A stretch of DNA of 64,000 nt from Anthoceros angustus (lineage: Eukaryota > Streptophyta > Anthocerotopsida > Anthocerotales > Anthocerotaceae). The stretch lies in contig VJWM01000209.1 in NCBI GenBank assembly GCA_010909165.1, positions 124,001-188,000 on the forward strand, given 5' to 3'. Positions 9,431 to 20,230 of this stretch are shown one piece after another. The notes beneath the pieces are model-generated. The model ran no database searches. It was not told the origin of the DNA and saw only the letters and a list, made by a program, of their open reading frames with translations. Position numbers and translations under genes: made by a program. Positions within the stretch are counted from its first letter, which is position 1. Each line of letters begins with the position of its first letter.

Positions 9431-11059
9431 TAAATTCACACACGTTGGAAGGCTGATGAGTTGTGATGCAGTGAAGAAGGACACAAGATGCTTGGGGCCA
9501 AATTCACAAACGGATCTTGCACATGCTAAGACGAGTTGTTGCGAGAAGCCGATTGCTGTGCAAGGAATTGTGAAAAGAGGAATTACGGTGTACGGAGGCA
9601 AGCAAGGGTCTAATTCCTACCGGAAACGAGACGAAATTGGGCACACATAGGCTGCGAGGAGCATCTCATTTTGGAAGAGGAACCTTTGCATGCAGTGATC
9701 GGGCGGTTGAGAATTCCTCACAGTGTTTCTAAAGGTGGTTTCATTTGTTTGGAGCTGGATAGGGAGCGCCATGGTCGCCCGTTTCACGTGCATAGGAGAA
9801 GGCGTAACCGCCCTATCACAATTACGGAAGGTGAAGCGTCGAGAGGAGTGCCACCGTCAATCAAGCGCAAGAGACGACCGCGCAAGCATCCTTTGTCGGC
9901 GAACATGGAAAGCCGGCGGAGTTTGAGGCAAGCCGATCCCAATCAAGGGGTCGGCCCGTCTTGTGACGAGAACACCACGCTCGCCTTTTCGCGAGCGGTG
10001 GAGCAAGCGCCCCACACCGAAGGCAAGCTGGAGCGCACCTCGATCCTACTCGTGCGCATGTATGTCGGCCTCGGTCTGAAAATTCGAGGTTGCACCTAGG
10101 TCGGTAGTTCTCACCTGCAGCCATGGAGGAGGTCTCGCCTGGCGAGGTGGAGATCTTGGAATCATGCCCTCCGAGTGTGCTATGACCGCCAACTCAAGCA
10201 AGGTTTGCGAGGATGGACCCCAATTTGTGGATGACGAAGATGCGGGTAAGTGGAGCATCTTCTACTCCCTTGATGACCGGGGCAGGTATTCCACACAGAG
10301 TTATGGAGCTTCACATCTTCCTCGATGTTGAGGAGCACCATGATGTAGGGTGGAGCATTATCCCACGGAACACCGGATTTGTTTGAGCTCCAGTCGGGGT
10401 CCTGGCGTTTGCCACGGACTGGACAAGCTATCTGAGAGGTGCATGGAGGAAGTTGCAGCATCACTTCCAAATGCATCAATGGTTTGATGGGATGAGGTTG
10501 CCCGGTCGTTGGGGGGAGACACATACCCTCGTCGTTTGATTTTTCTCAAAGAGTGGTTTCGAGTTTTCCACCATCTCTGCGGACGGGCATCATGTGGTAG
10601 GGTGGCCTCGGCGTTTACATTCGACCAACAAAAGTGAGGACCCCTCATGTTGATCACGTGCTTGGACTCGAGAGGAGAAGAATGCTTTCAAGGCTCGGAG
10701 GCTTGACCGCACATCTACACTTCACAGCAAGTTACCGTTTTCAATTATCCAACCGGAGAAGCTTACGTCGGGACATGGATCTTTGGAGCGGGATGGCGTG
10801 CATCTGCACCGATTCGATGCGAGCGCTTTGTGGAAGAACGGTTGTGATCTCTCGATTCAAGCGCGGTGAGATTACGATTAAGCAGGAGGCACAAGAAGAC
10901 CCATCGGATGATGAGGATCTAGAAGATGACGCCATTCCTCCTCCTCGGGCGGAACCACCGGGTGTTGGACAAGCTACGTTCTCGGTGGGGACGTTGGTAA
11001 GTAGTTGTTTGTTTTCTAGGCCAGATGGTCTAAACAATTTGTGGGAAACCGGTGGCTAG
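9431..11059 (+). CDS. Unidentified plus-strand coding remnants after the gypsy pol
   Basis: Open stretches include 9,671-10,099, with the basic run KRKRRPRKHP, and 10,634-11,059. The latter ends in an acidic tail (EDPSDDEDLEDDAIPPP) and is followed by an intron-like GTAAGT...TTTCTAG at about 10,998-11,020. I cannot say whether these belong to the retroelement or to the host element. No domain is recognised, and frame changes are frequent. Confidence 0.3.
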
Positions 11060-11099
11060 GCCTCCAAGTTTCCGAGTGATTGGTCGGGTGCGCCTCTTA

Positions 11100-11340
11100 A
11101 GGCAAACCCAGTCTCTTTTTGTAGCCTTGCCCTTGGTCCATAGGCCAAGGACAAATTAAGGCTAGGATTGTTGCTCTGGGCGAAGGCCAAGGAGATCGCA
11201 GGCGGAGCTTAGTGACCCTAGCCTTGTGGGAGGCAGGTGCAAGTATTCACGGTCCTGGCATGCAGATGTTGCTTTCCTCAAGGCCAAGGTTGATTTCAGG
11301 AGGCCGAGGTTTCGTTTTAAAGAGTTAAGGCCCTCTGTCT
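11100..11340 (-). promoter_or_regulatory. CTTGGCC motif array, reversed
   Basis: AAGGCCAAGG words (reverse complement of CCTTGGCCTT) occur near 11,142, 11,185 and 11,280. The array therefore faces the minus strand, away from the YR gene that starts at about 13.4 kb. No TATA plus telo-box promoter follows on the minus strand, so the partner promoter seems to have been lost or replaced by the retroelement region. Confidence 0.5.
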
Positions 11341-13300
11341 TCTTGAAGTTCTTGTCCATTTTAAACTTCACGTTATTTTCATTGTTTTCTCATCTATGTT
11401 TCTTTCTTTGTTGTTTTTGTATGCGGTTTTGGTGTTGTTTTGCTACGCGGTGGTGTTCGCGCTCCGGTGTATGGGATGCGTTTTTATTCATCTGTCGGTT
11501 TAAGTGTTTTTCTACCTCACCCTTCGTGGCTTTTTGTATCGCGGCTTTTTTAATCTCGCCTTCCGATGTTGTTTTTCTTTGTCTTGTGATTCCTAAATCA
11601 TAGGAATGACTACTTTGCTATGATGGTATTTGGTTTACGTTAAGATAGCTCCGTTGCTAGTTGATTTGTTCGTAGGTTGTCTTTGTTTATTTGTTTCTTT
11701 TTGATGCCGAGATGGTCTGCCGTTTTGTGAAACGACAAGCGATATCGTCTGCGTTTTGAGCCTTCATTCTATTGTTGCATCTAGTTGAAGGTTGCGTCCG
11801 CTCCATGAGTGATTCTTCGCTCTTTTTGACCTTCTTAACGGTCGCTTCGCTTGATTGTTGGAACCGACCTTTATCTCGCTCGCTTGTTGTCGTGTGGTCA
11901 TGGCTTGCACGCTTGCATCTCTCGCTTGTTTTTGTCTCGTGTCTCGGCTGACCTGTGTTCTTGTTTTGTTGCCGTGGATGTGTGTGTCGCTTTAAACATG
12001 TTTTAACCTCAGACATAAGCTTGGTTCTTGCCGATTGCGCTTGTACTTTCTCTTGACTTGTTTGCCGCTGACGCCATCGCCGATTGTGTCTCTCGTTTTT
12101 GAAATCGACCAGATCCGCTTGTCTCGAGAGTTTCGGCTCGCTGTTACTTCCAAGCTAAGTTTTGTTTAGGTCTGCTTTTATGTGCGATTCTTTCACCTTC
12201 ACGCTTGTTTTTCACCTTCTGTAAACGCTGCTATAACTTGTTCGTTTTGTCTGAAGTGACTTTTTGTCTCTCGCTTGATGCCGTCTGGTTCCATGGCTTG
12301 GTTTTGTTTTGCTTCACGCTTATTTTGTCTCCGCTAGTCTCGATCAGATTGCTTCGCCATCGCTTTTTGTTTTTCACGCCTTAATATGAGTTTGTGACTG
12401 TCAAAAGTTTTCGGCCCTCGTGATGTTCTTGCTTTCCTCGTGTGTTCTTACCTTCCTGCTTTTGATGCCATGTTTTCGGTCTATGTATGACATATTTCGA
12501 TTTTGTTTGGTACGCCAATGAACCTTTGTAATGCCTTTATGAAGATGTCGCTTTTGAAAAATGCGCCGATTAGATTCTCTTCGTAGCTTGTATTAGTTTT
12601 CATTGTCTTTTGTCTGCTTGACGTAGAAGTAATTTCAAGATTTTCTGCTCCAAGACAGTGTTGGTAAATGTGGTGTCCGAATCATATGCCAGCTTTTCAT
12701 TTGTCTTATTTTATTTATCATCCTTTGCATCACAAAGAACCGTAATGCAAAGGATGATAAATCGTTTGTCTTTTAAGCCCGCAGTTGCATTCTTGTTCTT
12801 ATTTGTTTTGTTTTGCGCATAAGCTTTGTCGGGAGGAAATTTGTCATGTAACCTTGATCCGGTATGTCAACTTTTTTAGACCGATGATCGGTTTTGATAT
12901 GTCCGCATATGCCTTCGCTTGTCAAGTTTGCTTTGCTACCACTTTGGTTATCTAATCCATCAAATTGTGTGTGTAGGCATTGCTGCTATCGTGTGAAGGG
13001 TTGGCCCGCCAACGCTCGACTGGTCTCGGTGAATCGATAACCTTCATTTGTCCATTGAATCTCCTAGATCGATGTTCGTAGTCAGCTTGTGCACCGGCCT
13101 AACATTTTTGTGTTGTTTTTTGATATTATTCGCAAAAGGGTCTAATTACAGCAAGATGTGGGTACTTTTGGGAAAGGAGTTTCTGCTCTCACTAACATAA
13201 AGTGGAGGGATCAATTTGACAATGTGTAGATTCAATGAATGTTCTGCCCATATCCCCACACCCCTTTCGCCTTAAATTGTTTTATAATCATCTTAGACCC
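11341..13300. other. T-rich intergenic region upstream of YR gene copy 1
   Basis: Long T-rich sequence with many TTGTTTTG words and no protein-like ORF. By position and composition it corresponds, reversed, to 36.8-37.9 kb in region 3. It contains the hairpin at 12,713-12,762. The YR gene promoter should lie at its right end, but I see no convincing TATA box. Confidence 0.45.
12713..12762. repeat. Perfect 18-bp inverted repeat, 14-base loop
   Basis: ATTTATCATCCTTTGCAT (12,713-12,730) is followed, after a 14-base loop, by its exact reverse complement (12,745-12,762). In the corresponding region of the other copy (near 37,420) only a single partial arm is visible. It could be a cruciform, a small foldback footprint or a small-RNA precursor. 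Confidence 0.85.
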
Positions 13301-14653
13301 TTCAACAGAAGTTCATTTGAAGTTCGAACACCACGAAGTGTTTTTTGTTGTGGTTTTGTTTGTTCTTTAGTGTCGTGTTCCTTGTCCACTCTAATGCTGT
13401 GGCTTGATGGCACCCAAAAAGGAAACCCACCGGGCCTTCGGACCGGAAAGAAGCAAGGGTCCTCGGCCAAGTCATGGCTAAGTCAGACACTAGACTGGTC
13501 AAGTCACCGCTCCACATCGCAACTCATCCACCGCAGGATGATGGTAAAGTTGATGGTTGGTGCATGTGAAGGAACATATTTAGTTCCAAAAAGGCATTCC
13601 TAACCGCCAAGGCACTTCTCATCCAAGAAGGATGCTCGACGCAAAGTTTGTGTTTGCAGAAGAGGAGAAGGGTGGACACTCGACCGTGGCATTGGTTGAA
13701 GGTCCTCTGCGAGATTACTAACTATGTCCCATTGTCCGAGAGAGAGAGTCCACAGGGGGAGAATGATTTCTTGATAACCGACGATCCCATGGTTGTGAGG
13801 CCGCCAAAGCCTGCCTAGAGTCTAGAGATTTGTGTGGTTGAACAGATGCTTCCGGGTGCTTTCCATGCCTGTGGTTCCCACTGAGTCATCCCCGATCAAG
13901 AAGTGCTCGATATGTTTGAGAGGCTAAAGTGTGTGGTCCCAAGATGACTTTGCCATGGGTATGGAGGAAATTGATGATGAAGAAATTTTCGAGAGTGGAT
14001 TTGACCCTCCCCGAGGGAGCCGTGAATGATGCTTTGAGTGGTGGGGAGGATAGGTCAAAACGCGTAATAATCGTGTCAAGTCGCCTCGTGGCCTTTATGA
14101 AAGTGAGGGGTCGATGGATAGCTGCTGAGGATATTCCTTACAAGGATCTAAATCTTATTCGATACCCTTTTTCCATCAAGTTCGAATCAAGGACAACAGA
14201 GATTTTCTCCAGAAACGTAAGTTGTGATGTTTTCTTACTTGTTGATTTTGATAGTTCTGACTTTCCTTTCACATGACTGATTGCCGATCTTCACTCAGTG
14301 CTGATGTCTTTCTTCGTGGGTTTAACCGGATTTTAACAAGGAAGTGCATCCCAACCAAAGCCGCTTGGTTCGATGTTCCGGTGATCAACTGTTTCATGGA
14401 ATTTTCCATGGGTCCTGTACATGGCCCATGAAAATCAGCAAGGACCTTGGGATTGTGTCATGTCGAAAAGAGGTGAAGTTGATTTCGATGATGAGCTGAT
14501 CGATTCTTTCACGTAGATCATCAATGCTCATTTGGGGCTCAAAAAGGTAATATTGTTGGTTTTGGGGTGCACTTTGATTGTTCATTTATGGTCTCTTAAA
14601 CCTGAGCCCTTATGCTTATCTTGTTTTGTGTGTGCATATTTTTGCATGACCAG

Positions 14654-14743
14654 TTTGGAGTTCGAGGTGGTGAAGAGTTACATAACCCGCTCATTAGGGA
14701 CTTCTCATTTGCATCGATTCAAAGCGGACCTTTTGTTCAAGAG
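14654..14743 (+). other. Exon with YR box I arginine
   Basis: The exon is bounded by ACCAG and GAG/GTGTAG. It reads FGVRGGEELHNP, then IRDFSFASIQSGPF, in a single open frame. The G-R-G-G-x-E-x-x-x-L layout matches the box I segment of DUF3504/Crypton proteins; the candidate catalytic Arg is at 14,663-14,665. A degenerate counterpart lies on the minus strand near 35,340-35,390 in copy 2. Confidence 0.7.
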
Positions 14744-15005
14744 GTGTAGTCTTTTGTTTTACCGCTTGTTTGATGTTTTGATGTATCAGATTGAGCTCGC
14801 TCTTCATTTGCAGTATGAAGAACGGATTCAAAAATTACAAAGTGGATGAAGAATTACCAGAGTGAGCATTTCCCAAAAGGTCAAGATCTAAAAGGACGCC
14901 ATCGAAACCTTTAAAGTCATATTGATCACTCTCCCAAGTGGTCTCGCAACATGACAAGAATTTGTCAATTCAGTGGGTTTCTCTTCAATTCAACCATTGA
15001 TAACC

Positions 15006-15985
15006 CAAGATCCAATGTAAGTTTTGGTTTATTGGGCTTGAGTTTTGTGGTTTGTATTTACTAACTCGCTTGTTTTTGTTCAGCTTGGTATGCAAAACTT
15101 CGTGGTTTCAAAAGGAATGTCACAAGATTTATGAAGACCATGGTCAAGCCGGGCTTGTTGGCTATACACCAATAAGAGCTGCCGTGTAACGATGATTACA
15201 CGCTTGACGATGGCCTGTGTGCCCTCCGGCCGGGAGAAGTGTGACCGCCATAAAACGGATGCCGGATTTTCAAGGTAATATGTTGTGAAAGCTTGTGACA
15301 TTTGAGTCTTTGTATGCTCGATCCTAACGCTCTCATATGTTTTGCGTGATATGACCGCTCGTCAAGCAAAGCAGTACAAAGAGTTCTTGTTCGTGAACAC
15401 GATCTTATCGAGCTTTTAAATGAAGAACTCAATCGATGCAGATGATTTAAGGGTGTTCTTCCATCAACAGGTTGAATGTAACTCGAAATAGTATTTAGTC
15501 ACCAAGATCAAATGTTTTGTTTATTGGGCTTAAGTTTTGTGGTTTGTATTTACTAACTTGTTTTTTTGTTCAGCTTGGTATGCAAAACTCGTTTCAAAAG
15601 GAATGCTGTCAAGGTTTATGAAGACCATGGCTGAAGCAGCTGGGCTTGTTGGCTATTACACCAATAAGAGCTGCCGTGTAACGATGATTACACGTTTGAC
15701 GATGGCTCAGGTGCCTCTGATGCTGGGAGAAGTGTGACTGGCCATAAAACGGATGCTGGATTTTCAAGGTAATATGTTGTGAAAGCTTGTGACATTTGAG
15801 TCCTTTGTATGCTCCTTCCTGACGTTCTGATATGTTTTGCAGATATGACCGCTCAAGTCAAAAACAAAAGAAGAGTTCTTGTTCTCGTGAACGCGATCTT
15901 ATCGAGCTTTTAAATGAAGAACTCAATCGGATGCGGATGATTTAAGGGTGTTCTTCCGTCAATGTTGAATGTAACTCCCGAAATA
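15006..15985 (+). repeat. Tandem duplication D2 of YR box II-III exons, two copies, period about 488 bp
   Basis: The block from CAAGATCCAATG through intron, exon, intron and exon occurs twice. In the first copy the exon at 15,084-15,274 carries several indels. The acceptor of its following exon reads TTTGCGTG instead of TTTGCAG, so that splice site is destroyed. The second copy (15,574-15,768 and from 15,843) keeps the acceptor and a better frame. A CAAGATC word lies at the start and at the junction, consistent with a microhomology-mediated duplication. Confidence 0.85.
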
Positions 15986-17329
15986 GTATTTTAGTCACCA
16001 AGATCCCCTTGCAAGTGCAACACGTTAGTAATGTAAGTGTTTGAGATTTGTATCAAGTATGTAGGGACTTGTGTCAAACTCGTGTCCCGACTTGTTTTCT
16101 CGATTTGTCGTGTCTTTCCTCCGTGGCTACCCCGTTATTCATCATGAAAGCACCGAACAATGTTGGACCGAATCGAGTTTTTCCGCACCATGTGGTCCAT
16201 CGTGTCTTGAAGTTCAGTTGGTATTGTGAAGTTGCTTTGTTGTAGTCCGCCATGTTAGTTTTTTAATCATACCGGTTTTGTTTTACCGTGCACCTTCCAA
16301 AGCGCTGCTAAGGCATCCAGATGGACAAGCACAAAGTGGTGTTCTACTAAAATATGTTGACAAGGTTGATTCTTTCGTTTGTTTTGTTGTTTTCATTCAT
16401 TTTGGAGTTTCCGATTGTGTTCTTCTTGGCGATTGTGGATCCTTCGACTAGTGTAAGGTGCCATCGTCCCTCATTTCAACATTGATACGAGGGAAGTTGA
16501 TGCGTGGGCCTCCGTTGGAGGGCATTGTGTGAGTGAGTGAATCATCCGGGTTAACCAGACGTATGTGGTGTGGTAGCACTGATATATTGCACTGTGGACC
16601 AAATGGAAATGTAAGTGGCTTTGAGCAAGCTTGCATCTCCGAGAACGGAATTGAGAATGACAAATTGAAACAGAAATGGAGTTTCAAAAGGCAAAAGGAT
16701 TTGGAGGCACTTATAGAGAGACAGAGGAAAGCTTGAATTACGAGTCTCTAAGCAAAGAGAGAAAGCCCTTGAGATTCAGAGGCGAGAAATGGAGAGGAGA
16801 CAAGAGCATATTAAGCATCAAGAGAATCAAGCAGCAGAAAGAGCAAGAGGTTCGAGATTACAGTGGGAAAGACAACAGAGTAAGGATGTGCCTCGAGATA
16901 TTTCAATCGCTATCTCGCGAAAATCCGATCGTAAGCTTTATGCTTTTATTAATCGCTTTACTAGATTGAAAATTAATGGTTGTGTTGTTTTAGGTTGTGA
17001 CCTTGCGTGAAGATGGTCAATTTCGCCCAAGTCCTCGCCTTCATCAATTGGCTGCCAATTATGATAATGCGCATAAGTACCAATCAAGCCAAGTGGTCGT
17101 GAAAATTACATTTTCAATCAGATAATTGTACAAGAATTTCCCAAAATAAGGTGAGTATCAATGTTTTTATTTTTAGTGTTTACTAGTAGCATAATTACGG
17201 TTTGGGTGCTAATTTTGGTTTTGTTTGTAGGTTTCTTGTTGAAGCAGAGTTCACTCTAACGTATTTACTCTTCATTAGTTGAATTATTATGCATTCGATA
17301 TACAGAAACTCGCAAAGAAAAGGGTTCTT

Positions 17330-17635
17330 TGTTGGTTTTTGTATATCCCGGATCCGCATGAATATTATTTAATGTAAAATGTTTTTGTCGATTAGCGATT
17401 TTGGTGGGATTTCTAGAATGAGCTTCTACTAGACGCACCGTATTCACTTGGTCGCCATGTTTTCTACTCTAGTGCTCGCTTTTCCACCTTGATGGTAGAT
17501 CATATCAATTCACTTGGCATGTTTTCTACTATATTGTAATGAATTTTACTATACTGGTAAAATAATGGCCAAAAGGCCGATTCTCTCTAAAATTCACCCG
17601 CACTCCCGAAAAAAATCACAGCTGGCCGAGGCCCC
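17330..17635 (-). repeat. Right terminal repeat (R1), inverted relative to L1
   Basis: The reverse complement of this stretch starts GGGGCCTCGGCC and then has TGATTTTTTTCGGGAG. It continues through the AT-rich core and TTCTAGAAATCCCACCAAAA and ends at GCGGATCCGGGATATAC. It aligns with 332-632. It lies only about 50-180 bp beyond the end of the YR gene. Confidence 0.75.
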
Positions 17636-17639
17636 TGCA

Positions 17640-19574
17640 TTTGAGGTCACACTTTCGGTGCTCCACCCCGCCAATGTGAGGATAGTGTGCTCAAAATTAA
17701 ATGGAAGTGCTCACACTTGACCCGGAAGCGGCATCGACACCGCTATCTCCCCAACTCTCATCTAGGCCCACGCGACGCTTGGGGCGAGCACATCGGCTAA
17801 CCACTACAGACAAAGAATGACCCAGGTCAAACACAAAAGCATAGCCTTGGCACCCAATCGTGCCGCCTCCTTCCTTCCTACCGACACATGCTGGCAAGCC
17901 CCGGACAACCACATCGCAAGCCATCAAAACCGAAAGCCCCTTCGCTGCTCGTGATGAAGTCCGGTGTAGCATAAAACTGCCTGTCGGTTGTAGATGAAGC
18001 AGCCGCTGCAGATGATGAAAGTTGGCACCTGCCCGCCGACACCTTCATTGTCCCCACGTGCTTGGTGGTGGGCCCGGACACTTAAAGATGGCACGCTGGA
18101 GGGCCAGGTCTAAAAGAGGATCCTCCGCTTGTCCCATGGAGGGCCAATTGATCGCATACATTCCGCCGACTCGTGGTCGCTAGCAGAAATCGACTCAACT
18201 GAGCCCGCCAACAAAGTTCGCCTCGAGCATCGATGGCACCCCATTCCCAAGATACCTCCCTAACAGAAGGGTGGGTCTAAGTCGATCACGAGGATGTAAA
18301 CTTGTGGCCGAGGAGGAAAGGACTAAAAACATCTTGCTAGCCGGGTAGACACTCCACCACCACGCCATCTAGAAGTCGTGCTTGCAAGCGATCGCCCACC
18401 ACGGCCGCCACGAATGACGACCTCCTTCGCCTCTCAAAGATAGCTGGGCCTTTTCCCGCACAACCCACCCACCACCGCCTCCTTCGTGCATATGTTCATG
18501 AGTTGGCTCATCCCCATCCGGCATGTGCAGGGTTGAATTGAACCGGCACATCGTGGTTCATTCAGCATGGCTCCGCCACTCCAACACCTACCGATCCTTC
18601 CACCCACACAATGGGGATCTCGACGCCCACCACACCTAATGCCTCGCTACACATAGTCCCAAGGAAGGACGGGAGCCTCGCCTCCCAAATCCATATGGCG
18701 ATCGCGCCTCCTGGTTTGTGTTTGCTGCGTTGTCTCCTCCGAGGCGGCCTCGCATCACTGGGACTCACTACCCGCCCGCTGTGGTGGGAGGCTTCCGATA
18801 ATGTCGCCGGCGTGGGTAGCTCCATCGGCCTCCCGACACCTCGCCGGGTGCGCGAGGCCATTGCGCCCAGAAGCGGGAAACCACGGCGAGGTGAAGAAGG
18901 GAGGACGGGGAGGAATACGCCCCCATGCCCCCGCCAGATTCCGGTGATGCTTTGGAAAGTCTTGAGCGCAGCGTAAGCTTTAACTCAAAGTGGAAAGGAT
19001 GTGTGGAGATGTGCTCTTTCTACCCGAAACCCCAATTAAGCATGGTGTCATTTGGACCATCGAGTGATCGGGCAAAGTAACCACCCTTTCACACTACCAA
19101 CAGATTTTGTGCATCACACCGCAGCGCCCATACCGTTAGCCGTGCTTAGGCGTGAAAGATGGAGTGTGTCTCCCCAATCATGTAGGTAGCCCGTGTGCAA
19201 ACGGACATTTGGGCGATTCCTGAGCCGCTTAGAAAGAAGCGTCACATCGCCGACGGTGGCCTTCCAAACCCCGCCCATGTGTTGCCATAAATCGCCACCG
19301 GCCGCACTACATTGTGTTCGCGATATGGAGGATATGGCCCCTCCGCCCCGCGATGGATGATCCACCATTGTATTGCCCATGTCCCGACCGCCGCCGTGAA
19401 TACGCCACGGTCCCGTCCGCTTTTGGGATATGTTAGCACGCTGCAGATGATGTCTTTTGACTTGCAAATGCCGGGCTCAAGAGCTTGCTTCATATGCTTC
19501 CGTGCATCGACTACACACATGCTGTGTGGTCGACGTCATTATTACGAAAAGTCGCTGCACCGTCTCCACGAATA
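17640..19574. other. GC-rich stretch without identifiable gene
   Basis: Short ORFs occur on both strands (for example minus 17,697-17,972 and minus 19,242-19,520), and none has a recognisable motif. It separates the right end of the first element from the same-family end at 19,575. It may be host or older transposon sequence. Confidence 0.35.
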
Positions 19575-19830
19575 CTAGCTCGATTTTTTTCTAATAGAGG
19601 TAGATTTCTAGAAAGAGAATTGACCATTTGGTCATTTTTTTAACTCAATATAGTAAAATCTATCACAATAGAGTAGAAAACATGGCATTCAGGGTGAAAT
19701 GCATCCACCATAAATGTTGAAACCAGGGCAGCAGGGTAGAAAAAAATTGACTCCAAGTGAATACCAGGTACATCTAGATGAAAGCTCATTCTAGAAATCC
19801 CACCAAATCGCTAACCGAAACATATTCGTA
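19575..19830 (+). repeat. Terminal repeat of the same family (L2)
   Basis: It begins CTAGCTCGATTTTTTTCT and then follows L1 closely through the AT-rich core to TTCTAGAAATCCCACCAAAT and CGCTAACC. It starts a second, plus-oriented left half-element (to about 24.3 kb). No inverted partner is visible to its right within the window. Confidence 0.65.
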
Positions 19831-19879
19831 AATACCATACCATTCAGAGTGAACCAGCCCATAAAAGGTAAAGGTCAAA

Positions 19880-20230
19880 CAATGTAATAAATACACAACA
19901 AAGGCAACAATGATGATGTTGCAATGCATGTGACAGACACAATGTAGAACGAATGTATGCATCTTTGACACAAAGATGAAAACATACCACTGCTGTTTCA
20001 TCGGCTAGAATTTTTGTGTTTCTTCAGGATCTTGTTCAAGCCCCCACACTCTCCTGCTCGCCAAGACATACAAAGTAAGCAACTAAAAGCACCAAACAAA
20101 GCTAACAGCAAACTCTGAAAACGCCACAAACAAAACAATGAAACTATAGTCCTGAAATGACACACACCAAACAAAACATTGGACACAAAGAATGCAATCG
20201 CACCCAAATTACTTCCTCGCAGATATCCCA
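19880..20230 (-). repeat. Segment shared with 40.26-40.55 kb, contains a minus-strand exon
   Basis: About 300 bp match 40,260-40,546. On the minus strand it reads as an exon preceded by an AG acceptor and followed by GTATGT. It encodes in one frame VWGLEQDPEETQKF, and in the 40-kb copy VWGLEQDPEETRKFIDET. The similar peptide and conserved borders suggest a real exon of an intron-rich minus-strand gene that I cannot identify. Confidence 0.5.

Larger units (their letters stand above)
13407..17282 (+). pseudogene. Crypton/DUF3504-type tyrosine recombinase gene, copy 1
   Basis: A multi-exon gene begins with MAPKKE at 13,407. Exons supported by GT-AG borders include 14,299-14,546, 14,654-14,743, 14,814-15,016, 15,574-15,768 and one starting at 15,843. 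The exon at 14,654 encodes FGVRGGEELHNP, the box-I arginine motif. The next exon starts YEERIQK and ends FNSTIDNPRSN only after frame correction. Exon 15,574 encodes KGMLSRFMKTMAEAAGL, GYYTNKSCRVTMITRL and, after a one-base frame change, VTGHKTDAGFS. The next exon supplies RYDRS. Box-I Arg, K-x-x-R, TGH and a Tyr nine residues after the His match the catalytic layout of DUF3504/Crypton recombinases. A coiled-coil exon follows at 16,676-16,920, then a C-terminal exon ending at 17,149 or 17,282. Frame changes make it a probable pseudogene. Confidence 0.75.

Noticed and set aside
5808-11100. LTR pair around the gypsy pol
   Set aside because: I looked for a direct repeat before 6.3 kb and after 9.4 kb and found none, so element borders are not claimed.
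13407-17282. XS-domain (SGS3/FDM-like) plant protein with coiled coil
   Set aside because: The coiled-coil tail first suggested this, but the exons carry the box I, box II, TGH and Tyr order of tyrosine recombinases, and no XS motif was found.
332-17635. Mutator-like (MULE) or Helitron interpretation of the large element
   Set aside because: Long inverted ends suggested a MULE, but I found no MURA-type DDE transposase and no 9-bp target duplication by eye. No Rep/helicase or Helitron end was seen either. The only mobility protein linked to the ends is the YR gene.
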